NCBI RefSeq assembly: GCF_001426885.1
Contig: NZ_LMFP01000003.1
Coordinates: 124,001-188,000, forward strand
DNA length: 64,000 nt
Direction of reading: 5' to 3'
DNA from: Pelomonas sp. Root1444
GTDB taxonomy: Bacteria > Pseudomonadota > Gammaproteobacteria > Burkholderiales > Burkholderiaceae_C
The notes beneath the pieces are model-generated. The model did no database searches, was not told where the DNA came from, and saw only the letters and a list, made by a program, of their open reading frames with translations. A program made the position numbers and the translations under genes. Below are positions 55,927 to 64,000 of the stretch, piece by piece; the stretch's first letter is position 1, and the number at the start of each line of letters is the position of its first letter.

Positions 55927-56858
55927 GCCTGCAGATCCTCCGCGCCGGGCCGCTCGCCACCGTGCAGGACCTCGGCCGCAGCGCCTGGCGCGACCGCGGC
56001 ATCAGCCGCTGCGGCGCGCTGGACGAACTGGCGCTGGCCTGGGGCAACCTGCTGGTCGGCAACGCGGCGGATGCCGCCGGCCTGGAGTTCACGCTGGGCG
56101 CGGCCAGCCTGCGCCTGGACGCCGACTGCTGCATCGCCGTCACCGGCACCGATGCCGATGCGACGCTCGACGGCCGGCCGCTGCGCCCCTGGTGGCGGCA
56201 GCGCGCGCATGCCGGCCAGACGCTGAAGCTCGCCGCACCGCGCGAGCGCATGCGCAGCTACGTCGCCATCAGCGGCGGCATCGCGGTGCCGCCCTCGCTG
56301 GGCTCGCGCAGCACCGACCTGAAGGCCGGCTTCGGTGGGCTTGGCGGCCGCGCACTGCGCGATGGCGACCGCCTGCCTCTGAACCCACCCACCGCCCTGC
56401 CCGCCCGCGCGGTGGGCCTGCGGCCGCCGGACTGGGCCGCCACGTTGCGCGTGCTGCCCGGCCCCGAGCATGAGGACTTCGCGGCGTCAGCCCGCGAGGC
56501 CTTCTGGCATGCGGACTGGACCGTCACGCCGCAAAGCAACCGCATGGGCTACCGCCTCGCCGGCCCGGCGCTGCGGCGCGAGCGTGGCGACGAATTGGCC
56601 TCGCACGGCGTGCTGCCCGGTGTCATCCAGGTGCCGCCCTCGGGCCAGCCCATCGTGCTGCTGGCCGATGCGCAGACGACGGGCGGCTATCCCAGGATCG
56701 GCGTCGTCATCCGCGCCGACCTGTGGAAGCTGGCCCAGCTGCGCCTGGGCGCGACGCTGCGCTTCACGCCCTGCACGCCGGCCGAGGCGCTGGGCGCGCT
56801 GCGGGTGCAACGACAAAGGCTGGAGCAGTTGAGGAGTGCGCTGTGCATGTCGACCTGA
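55923..56858 (+). CDS. pxpC: 5-oxoprolinase subunit C
   Basis: A 311-residue protein of the KipA/PxpC family: [40 protein letters not shown], and [12 protein letters not shown]. It starts in an ATGA overlap with pxpB and overlaps pxpA by 16 nt. Confidence 0.93.
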   Translation: MSLQILRAGPLATVQDLGRSAWRDRGISRCGALDELALAWGNLLVGNAADAAGLEFTLGAASLRLDADCCIAVTGTDADATLDGRPLRPWWRQRAHAGQTLKLAAPRERMRSYVAISGGIAVPPSLGSRSTDLKAGFGGLGGRALRDGDRLPLNPPTALPARAVGLRPPDWAATLRVLPGPEHEDFAASAREAFWHADWTVTPQSNRMGYRLAGPALRRERGDELASHGVLPGVIQVPPSGQPIVLLADAQTTGGYPRIGVVIRADLWKLAQLRLGATLRFTPCTPAEALGALRVQRQRLEQLRSALCMST

Positions 56859-57580
56859 ACGCGGACCTCGGGGAAGGCGCACCCGACGACGCCGAGCTGC
56901 TGGCCCTGGTCAGCTCCGCCAATATCGCCTGCGGCTGGCATGCGGGCGATGCGCGGCTGATGCAGGCCACCGTGGCCGCGGCGCTGGCGCGCGGCGTGGC
57001 CATCGGCGCGCACCCCAGCTTCCCGGACCGCGAGAACTTCGGCCGCAGCGAGATGCAGCTCGCACCCGACGCGGTGCGCGCCGACCTCATCTACCAGATC
57101 GGCGCGCTGGACGCCCTGGTGCGCGCCGCCGGCGGCCGCCTGCATCACGTCAAGCCGCACGGCGCGCTCTACAACCAGGCGGCGCGCGACCCAGCCCTGG
57201 CCGACGCCGTCGCCGCGGCCGTGCGCGCCGTCCATCCCGGCCTGGCCGTCTACGGCCTCGCGGGCGGCGAGCTGCTGCGCGCCGCGGAGCGCGCCGGCCT
57301 GCGCGCGGTGGCCGAAGTCTTCGCCGACCGCGGCTACCGCGCCGACGGCGGCCTGGTGCCGCGCAAGCAGCCGGGCGCGCATGTCGACGACGTGGATGCG
57401 GCCGTGGCGCGCACGCTGCGCATGGTGCGCGAGGGCGTCGTGGTCGCCGTGACCGGCGAGACCGTGCCACTGCGCGCGCAGACGATCTGCCTGCACGGCG
57501 ACGGCCCGCACCCGCTCGCCTTTGCCCGCGCGATCCATGCCGCGCTCACCGCTGCCGGCGTGCAGCTGCGCCCACACTGA
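56843..57580 (+). CDS. pxpA: 5-oxoprolinase subunit A (LamB/YcsF family)
   Basis: A 245-residue protein: [53 protein letters not shown]. The GTG at 56843 behind GAGGAG gives [12 protein letters not shown], the family start. Completes the pxpBCA operon, which detoxifies spontaneously formed 5-oxoproline. Confidence 0.93.
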   Translation: MHVDLNADLGEGAPDDAELLALVSSANIACGWHAGDARLMQATVAAALARGVAIGAHPSFPDRENFGRSEMQLAPDAVRADLIYQIGALDALVRAAGGRLHHVKPHGALYNQAARDPALADAVAAAVRAVHPGLAVYGLAGGELLRAAERAGLRAVAEVFADRGYRADGGLVPRKQPGAHVDDVDAAVARTLRMVREGVVVAVTGETVPLRAQTICLHGDGPHPLAFARAIHAALTAAGVQLRPH

Positions 57581-57583
57581 CCC

Positions 57584-58570
57584 ATGCAGGACCCGCTCTT
57601 CGACCTCGAAGCCCCCACCAAGCGCCCCCGCGGCGTGCAGCCGGCACCGCCGCTGGCCGAGGACATCGCACTGGCCGCTGCGCTGTCGCCGCGCATCCAC
57701 CTCGGCACGTCGACCTGGAGCTACCCCGGCTGGCAGGGCCTGGTCTGGGCCGGCCGGCACAGCGAGGCGACGTTGTCCAAGACCGGCCTGCCCGCCTATG
57801 CCGCCCATCCGCTGCTGCGTGCCGTCGGCATCGACCGCGGCTTCTACCGGCCGCTGGCTGCCAGCGAGTTCGAGCGGCATGCGCAGCAGGTGCCGCCGGG
57901 CTTTCGCTTCACCGTCAAGGCGCCCAGCCTCGTCACCGACGCGCTGCTGCGCAGCGAGGACGGCCGCGGCCGGCAGCCCAACCCGCTGTTCCTGGACGCC
58001 ACCGCCGCATTGCAGGACTTCATCGAGCCCGCGTTCGAAGGCCTGGGCCAGCACATCGGCGCGCTGGTCTTCCAGATCAGCCCCCTGCCCGGCCCGTTGC
58101 TGGCGCGCATGAACGAACAGTTCGACCGCCTGCATGCGCTGCTGCTCGCGCTGCCCAAGCCGCCGGCGGGCGTCATTGCGGTGGAGGTGCGTGATGCCGC
58201 CTGGCTGACACCGGATCTCGTCGCATTGCTGCGCGACACCGGCGCACGCTACTGCCTGGGCCTGCACCCCAAGCTGCCGCCGCTGGCCGAGCAGCTGCCG
58301 CTGCTGCGCGCGCTGTGGCCCGGGCCGCTGGTCGCGCGCTGGAACCTCAACCGCCTGCACGGCCCCTACGGCTACGAAGAGGCGGAGAAGAAGTACGGCG
58401 AGTTCAGCGAGATGCTGGACCCCGACCCCGAGACGCGCGCCGAGCTGGCCCGCATCATCCGCGGCACGGCCGGCGCGGGGCAGGAGGTGTTCGTCACCAT
58501 CTCCAACAAGGCTGAGGGCTCCGCGCCGCTCAGCGTGCGCGCGCTGGCACAGGCGATCGTGGCGGCCTGA
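57584..58570 (+). CDS. DUF72 family protein
   Basis: A 328-residue TIM-barrel-type protein: LGTSTWSYPGWQGLVWAG at the start of the barrel, then FRFTVKAPSLVT and a C-terminal VFVTISNKAEGSAPLSVRAL. Function of the family is unknown. It begins 3 nt after pxpA, so it is co-transcribed with the 5-oxoprolinase genes. Confidence 0.85.
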   Translation: MQDPLFDLEAPTKRPRGVQPAPPLAEDIALAAALSPRIHLGTSTWSYPGWQGLVWAGRHSEATLSKTGLPAYAAHPLLRAVGIDRGFYRPLAASEFERHAQQVPPGFRFTVKAPSLVTDALLRSEDGRGRQPNPLFLDATAALQDFIEPAFEGLGQHIGALVFQISPLPGPLLARMNEQFDRLHALLLALPKPPAGVIAVEVRDAAWLTPDLVALLRDTGARYCLGLHPKLPPLAEQLPLLRALWPGPLVARWNLNRLHGPYGYEEAEKKYGEFSEMLDPDPETRAELARIIRGTAGAGQEVFVTISNKAEGSAPLSVRALAQAIVAA

Positions 58571-58677
58571 TCGGTTCTCTCCTACAGCCAAGCGCTTCCT
58601 GGACCGACCTGCCACCGCCGCGCATCGCGGCACAGTGGCTTCACCGCGGCGCGCCGCATGCATCAAAGGAGTCCACC

Positions 58678-58902
58678 ATGAACTGGGATCGCATCGAAGG
58701 CCAATGGAAGCAGCTCACCGGCAAGGTGCAGGAAAAATGGGGCAAGCTGACCGATGACGACATCGACGTCGTCGCCGGCCGCCGCGACCAGCTGGCCGGC
58801 AAGATCCAGGAGCGCTACGGCGTCGCCAAGGACGAGGCGGAGAGCCAGATCGCCGACTGGGAGCGCAACGCCACGGACGACTGGTTCGACCGCCGCGCCT
58901 GA
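58678..58902 (+). CDS. CsbD family stress-response protein
   Basis: A 74-residue charged helical protein: MNWDRIEGQWKQLTGKVQEK and AGRRDQLAGKIQERYGVAKD. CsbD-like proteins accumulate under stress; mechanism unknown. AAGGAG precedes the ATG and a terminator follows. Confidence 0.92.
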   Translation: MNWDRIEGQWKQLTGKVQEKWGKLTDDDIDVVAGRRDQLAGKIQERYGVAKDEAESQIADWERNATDDWFDRRA

Positions 58903-58922
58903 CGCCGCCAGCTCCTGACTCA

Positions 58923-58947
58923 AGCCGCCTGCGGGCGGCTCTTTTTT
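58923..58947 (+). terminator. Rho-independent terminator of the csbD gene
   Basis: 7-bp stem AGCCGCC/GGCGGCT with a TGCG loop followed by CTTTTTT. Confidence 0.92.
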
Positions 58948-58962
58948 GCCCTGGGCAGGCCA

Positions 58963-59508
58963 TCAACCCTGCAGCGGCCAGCGAGCGATGACCTCGTGTC
59001 GCGTCTGGCCCTGCGGGCTCTTGACGAGCACGAATTCGCTGGCGATCCAGCCCGGCAACTCGAGGCTCCAATCCGGCGCGGTGCGCTTGTCGTAGCGCAG
59101 CGTCAGGTGCGGCTCGTAGTCGCGCACCGGCGCGGCCAGGCCATGGGCCACGAGGCGCTCGACCAGCGCGTCGCGCAATTCCCGCACCGGTTCCAACCCC
59201 TGGCCGCCAGTGAGCACGAACGGGTGCTTGGCGGCCCGCTCGTCGCCCCAGCTCTTGAGCGTGTCGAAGCGAAGATCGAACGCTGGCCTCACGACCTCGG
59301 CCGCAGCGCGGCTGGCGAGCATGACGACTTGCGCATCCGGCTCGCCATCGAAGTAGCCGAAGTAGTGCAGCGTGACATGGAAGATGCGGCTGGGCCGCAA
59401 CCGCGGTGCCAGGCCGCGCGCCTTGTGCTCGGCCGCTACGGTGCGCGCGATGCGCTCGGCCGTCTCTTCATCGGGCCGCAGCGCGAAGAAGAGCTTGTGG
59501 CCGGCCAT
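58963..59508 (-). CDS. thpR: RNA 2',3'-cyclic phosphodiesterase (2'-5' RNA ligase family)
   Basis: A 181-residue 2H phosphoesterase with both HxT motifs, HVTLHYFG and HLTLRYDK, and the N-terminus HKLFFALRPDEETAERIA. It opens 2',3'-cyclic phosphates on RNA. It follows the small membrane gene by 3 nt on the same strand. Confidence 0.9.
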   Translation of the reverse strand: MAGHKLFFALRPDEETAERIARTVAAEHKARGLAPRLRPSRIFHVTLHYFGYFDGEPDAQVVMLASRAAAEVVRPAFDLRFDTLKSWGDERAAKHPFVLTGGQGLEPVRELRDALVERLVAHGLAAPVRDYEPHLTLRYDKRTAPDWSLELPGWIASEFVLVKSPQGQTRHEVIARWPLQG

Positions 59509-59511
59509 CCG

Positions 59512-59727
59512 TCAGTTCGTCGCGGCGGATGCGGCCTCGGCGGCGCGCCGGGCCGCGTCGTCCAGGCTGCCCTGCACCTGCTGGCCCACCGCTTGTGGCT
59601 GCGGCAGCGCAGGCGCCGCGCTCGCCGCCGTTGCGGCCGGCTTGAGTGCAGTCGCCTGCTTCTTGACCAGCGACAACACGATGGCCGCGACGATGACGAG
59701 GGCGAGGAGGCTGAGGGCGGCGCGCAT
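59512..59727 (-). CDS. Small single-span membrane protein
   Basis: A 71-residue protein with one N-terminal membrane segment (MRAALSLLALVIVAAIVLSLV) and an Ala/Gln-rich tail with AARRAAEAASAATN. No family recognised. The segment could also be an uncleaved signal. It probably shares a transcript with thpR. Confidence 0.6.
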   Translation of the reverse strand: MRAALSLLALVIVAAIVLSLVKKQATALKPAATAASAAPALPQPQAVGQQVQGSLDDAARRAAEAASAATN

Positions 59728-59817
59728 TGGGGTGAGGCTTCGTGAGGAGCAGCCAGCTTAACTCCGGCCTGCGCAGACGCGCCGCTGCACTGGCGAAGGC
59801 ACTGGCCTGCGCGCGCT

Positions 59818-60471
59818 TCAGCGCCGGCGGCGCGCCAACACCCCGCCCAGCAGGGCCAGGCCGGCCAGCGCATAGGCCAGCGTGCCGCCTTCCGGCACGC
59901 TGGAGACGACGAAGGAGAGGTTGTCCGCATAGCCGTCGTTGTCGCCGCCACCCTGGCGCTCCATGGACAGCGAGAACATCAGCGAGGCCGTCTGCGCGGG
60001 CAGCAGGCCGGACGTGGTTTGCAGGAACAGGCCGGTCTGGTTGCCACGGTCTGCCGGGCCGACCGGGCCGAGGGCGGCATGGCCGATCTCGTTGTCCTGG
60101 CGGTCGAGGAACGAGACGTAGAGCAGCGCGTTGTCGCCCTGCGCGGCCCAGCCACCGAGCCAGCCGCTCAGGGCGTAGCGCAGCGGCTGGCCGGCCAGGT
60201 CGCCCAGCGCCACCGTCTGGAAGCCCGCGCTCTGGGCGCCGAGGCCGGCGAACATCTTGCTGCCGCGGTCGGCCGGGCCGGGCTGCGTGGGCAGCACCCA
60301 GCTGCTGCCGTAGTCGACGGCCTGGAACAGCTCGTAGCCGTCGAAGCCGGTCCAGCCAGAGACATCGCTTTCGGCGTCGCCATTGACGATGAGATTGCTG
60401 CCGAGCGTGGCTTGCGCCTGTGCGCCCAGGCTGAGGGCCAACAGGCCCAGCGCGAGGATGTGCTTGATCAT
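59818..60471 (-). CDS. PEP-CTERM sorting domain protein
   Basis: A 217-residue exported protein. It has a signal peptide (cleavage near AQAQA), a beta-rich middle resembling carbohydrate-binding or lectin-like modules (NGDAESDVSGWTGFDGYELF), and a C-terminal PEP-CTERM tail: VPEGG, hydrophobic span, RRRR. The motif is VPEGG rather than VPEP. Sorted and cleaved by exosortase in this class; no exosortase gene is in the window. It follows the phospholipase gene by 27 nt. Confidence 0.82.
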   Translation of the reverse strand: MIKHILALGLLALSLGAQAQATLGSNLIVNGDAESDVSGWTGFDGYELFQAVDYGSSWVLPTQPGPADRGSKMFAGLGAQSAGFQTVALGDLAGQPLRYALSGWLGGWAAQGDNALLYVSFLDRQDNEIGHAALGPVGPADRGNQTGLFLQTTSGLLPAQTASLMFSLSMERQGGGDNDGYADNLSFVVSSVPEGGTLAYALAGLALLGGVLARRRR

Positions 60472-60498
60472 GGAATTTCTGCCTTTGGCGGTGGATGT

Positions 60499-62688
60499 TC
60501 AGGGGCGCGTCTGGTCGAGCACGGCGGCGCCGGACATCGCCGGGTCGCTGATCGACGGCTGGCCGTTCTCGATGTGGCCGGCGAGTCGGCGACCGAAGCC
60601 GGCCAGCCCGGCGACCTTGATGCTGTAGTCGTACCAGCGGTGCGAGGCGTCCACGGCGATGCGCACCGTTGTCACGCTGTTGGCAAGCACCGGCCAGCTG
60701 CGGTCGGGCTCGTTGGCATAGCGGTTGGTGTGCAGCACGAAAGTGCAGGGCCTGGGCCCGTCGTTGCGCAGCTCGACGTTGAGCTCCAGGTAGACGCGGT
60801 CGGCCTGCACGCGGATCTCGGGACGGGCCTGCGCGATGCCGGCGCTGGGCAAGTTGCCGGTGAAGTGGCGGTGAAAGCCGTTGGGGCCCAGCACCCACAG
60901 GTCGTAGGCCGCGCCCGCCTGTCCGGGCCAGCTGCCGCTGAGCTGCTTGCCGGCCTCCACCGTGTAGCGGCGCGGCAGCTGGGCCAGCGCGAGGCGGTCG
61001 TAGACGTGGAAGACGGCGCCGGCATCGCCTTTGTTCTCGAAGCGCAGCGTGGCGCCGGACACGGCGGCGCTGCACTGCACCTGCAACTCGTACGGCAGCG
61101 CACGCGCCATGCGAATGCCGGCCTGCTGCAGCGGCGCCGCCAGGCCGGTGGGCGCGGCGGGCGTCTTGGTGCCTTGCAGCGTCAGCGCACGGGCACGCAG
61201 CGCAGCGGTGGCCGGCAGGTTCTGCATGAAGGCGCTGTCCTCGGGGTGGGCGAAGTCGAAGCAACCGGTCAGGTCGCCACTGACCGCGCGGCGCCACGGC
61301 GTGATCAGCGGCTCCTGCACGCCGAAGCGCACCTCGATGAAGCGGATCACCGAGGTGTGGTCGTGCACCTGCGAGTTGACCCAGCCGCCCTTGCTCCACG
61401 GCGACACGATGTACATGGGCACGCGTGGGCCCATGCCGTAGGGGCGGTGCTGGTAGGTCGGGCTGCTGCCATTGAGCACATGGTGGTATTCGCCGGTGGT
61501 GTCCACGGTCGACGCGCCGGCCAGCCGGGCCTTGGCGGGATCGGCGTCGTAGGTCTCAAATGACGGCACGGCGGGAGGCGGCAGGTGGTCGAAGAAACCG
61601 TCGTTCTCGTCGAAGTTGATGAACAGCACGGTCTTGGACCAGACCTCCGGGTTGGCCGTCAACGCGTCCAGCACGCGGGCCGTGTAGTCCGCACCCGATG
61701 CGGGGCTGGACGGGCCGGGGTGCTCGGAGCCCTCGGCCGTCGCGACGATCCACGACACCTGCGGCAGCTTGTTGGCCAGCACATCGGCCTTGAGCTGGCC
61801 CAGGTCGCGCGTGCTGACGCCGCGGTCGCGGAGCTGCGCCGAGAAACCCGGGCGCCCGTACCAGGCGTCACGGAACGGACGGAAGCCCGCCAGGGAGTTG
61901 TCCGTGAAGTTGTCGTCCATGTTCTGGTAGACCTGCCACGTAACGCCGGCGGACTGCAGGCGCTCGGGATAGGTCGTCCAGGTGTAGTCGGTCAGCGGGT
62001 TGGGGTCGAACCAGTCGTGGCTGTTGTCGGTGGACGGGCCACCGGCCTTCGCCAGCGGGTCGTTGCCACCGCTCCACAGGAACAGCCGGTTGGTGTTGGT
62101 GCCGGTCTGCGTGGCGCAGTGGTAGTGGTCGCACAGCGTGAAGGCGCGCGCCAGCGCGAACTGGAAGGGGATGTCCGCCTCCTTGTAGTAGCCCAGCGAA
62201 TGCGCCTGCTTGGCGGCCGGCCAGTTGTTCATGCGGCCATGGTCCCAGGCGGCCTGCGCGTCGGGCCAGGCGTGTGGCGTGCCGCTGACGCGCATCACCG
62301 CGAAATCCTGCTGCGTGTTCAGGTGGAAGGGCGCGATGGCCGTGCGCTGGCCGCCCCAGTCGGGCCGGCCCGGCACCTTGGCGCCGCCGCCGTTGGGCTG
62401 CACAAACACGGTCTTGCCGCTGAACGTGCCCGGGCGGTCCATGACCGGCACCGGAAAGGGGTCAGCAAAACCGCGCACACCGGCCAGCGTGCCGAAGTAG
62501 TGGTCGAACGAGCGGTTCTCCTGCGTCAGCACGACGATGTGCTCGACGTCTTGCAGCGTGCCGGTGCGGCGGTGGGCGGGAATGGCCAGCGCGCGTTGGA
62601 TGGCGGGCGGGAAGCTGGCCAGCGCGGCACTGGCGCCAACGGCCTGGCCGACGGTCCGCAGGAAGCCGCGGCGATCTTGTTGGGACAT
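60499..62688 (-). CDS. Phospholipase C, phosphocholine-specific type
   Basis: A 729-residue exported enzyme. Tat signal (RRGFLRTVGQAVGASAALAS), then the phosphoesterase core with VEHIVVLTQENRSFDHYFGT (metal site with nucleophilic region) and FINFDENDGFFDHLPPP; the C-terminus carries two DUF756-like beta domains. It hydrolyses phosphatidylcholine or related lipids in the periplasm or outside the cell. Transcribed with the PEP-CTERM gene. Confidence 0.9.
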   Translation of the reverse strand: MSQQDRRGFLRTVGQAVGASAALASFPPAIQRALAIPAHRRTGTLQDVEHIVVLTQENRSFDHYFGTLAGVRGFADPFPVPVMDRPGTFSGKTVFVQPNGGGAKVPGRPDWGGQRTAIAPFHLNTQQDFAVMRVSGTPHAWPDAQAAWDHGRMNNWPAAKQAHSLGYYKEADIPFQFALARAFTLCDHYHCATQTGTNTNRLFLWSGGNDPLAKAGGPSTDNSHDWFDPNPLTDYTWTTYPERLQSAGVTWQVYQNMDDNFTDNSLAGFRPFRDAWYGRPGFSAQLRDRGVSTRDLGQLKADVLANKLPQVSWIVATAEGSEHPGPSSPASGADYTARVLDALTANPEVWSKTVLFINFDENDGFFDHLPPPAVPSFETYDADPAKARLAGASTVDTTGEYHHVLNGSSPTYQHRPYGMGPRVPMYIVSPWSKGGWVNSQVHDHTSVIRFIEVRFGVQEPLITPWRRAVSGDLTGCFDFAHPEDSAFMQNLPATAALRARALTLQGTKTPAAPTGLAAPLQQAGIRMARALPYELQVQCSAAVSGATLRFENKGDAGAVFHVYDRLALAQLPRRYTVEAGKQLSGSWPGQAGAAYDLWVLGPNGFHRHFTGNLPSAGIAQARPEIRVQADRVYLELNVELRNDGPRPCTFVLHTNRYANEPDRSWPVLANSVTTVRIAVDASHRWYDYSIKVAGLAGFGRRLAGHIENGQPSISDPAMSGAAVLDQTRP

Positions 62689-62823
62689 GGGGAGCGCTCC
62701 GGGGGAAGAGTCGGTAATGGACGGACTCTAGGAACGCCATGTGCAGCGCGCGTGACGGTCGCCGCCCCGGCGGCTCAAGGGTGAAGCCTCAATCGGTGAC
62801 GGGCTTGTCATCAAAACGAAAAA

Positions 62824-62854
62824 ACCCGCCGAGGGCTGCGCGCCATCGGCGGGT
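62824..62854 (-). terminator. Rho-independent terminator of guaA
   Basis: 9-bp stem ACCCGCCGA/TCGGCGGGT, followed on the minus strand by a run of T (62824-62819). It lies downstream of guaA on its strand. Confidence 0.88.
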
Positions 62855-62892
62855 CGGTCGGTGTCGTGAGAGGGCGGCTCAGCGCCGCGGGC

Positions 62893-64000
<1,108 letters not shown>

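Overview
The window looks like a chromosomal segment of a high-GC betaproteobacterium of the order Burkholderiales, probably near Rubrivivax, Roseateles or Pelomonas. This rests on gene order and content, not on a database search: an exbB-exbD-lpxK-Trm112-kdsB-adk block, a complete cbb3 oxidase cluster beside fnr and hemN, an intracellular polyhydroxybutyrate depolymerase, a PEP-CTERM protein, and both isocitrate dehydrogenase types. No tRNA, rRNA, CRISPR array, transposase or integrase was recognised.

Left end, about 1-4926, is accessory. It holds a cut hypothetical gene, a ParE-type toxin with a ribbon-helix-helix antitoxin, small orphan genes, and a two-gene unit of a P-loop ATPase (Sll1717-like) overlapping a small membrane protein. 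Close by is what may be a HEPN-domain remnant. This unit is the best candidate for an undescribed, possibly defensive, system.

From 4927 core genes begin. Monomeric isocitrate dehydrogenase is followed by a copper module: copZ and cueR divergent, then a DUF2946-like protein, a TolC-type lipoprotein, a multicopper oxidase and a CusF-like protein. Two CueR-type promoters with 19-bp spacers are visible. The second isocitrate dehydrogenase (icd), a TauE/SafE-like protein, hemN and fnr follow, with an FNR box between hemN and fnr. A BON-domain gene lies beside a GlrK-lipoprotein-GlrR two-component operon. Its upstream region carries a sigma-54 promoter, an IHF site and a TGTC-N10-GACA GlrR-type site in the canonical order.

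An NADH dehydrogenase (type II) is followed by the cco cluster on the minus strand (28987 down to 21520: ccoI, S, N, O, Q, P, G, a short FixH-like protein and one more membrane protein). An FNR box precedes ccoN with the same geometry as the one before fnr. Then come DUF192, cupin, GST, phaZ, a block of four tandem hairpins, sodB and xseA.

From 34.5 to 39.1 kb lies the exbB/exbD/lpxK/Trm112/kdsB/adk/SDR block. From 39.2 to 46.9 kb lies an iron or nutrient uptake block: a repeat-containing protein, two exbD, exbB and tonB, then a 2OG-Fe(II) oxygenase with a TonB-dependent receptor. From 47.1 to 55.2 kb, tadA, ldcA and a YejABEF-like peptide transporter run in one direction, suggesting murein peptide recycling. 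The right end holds pxpBCA (5-oxoprolinase), DUF72, csbD, thpR, a PEP-CTERM protein with a phosphocholine-type phospholipase C, and guaA cut by the window edge.
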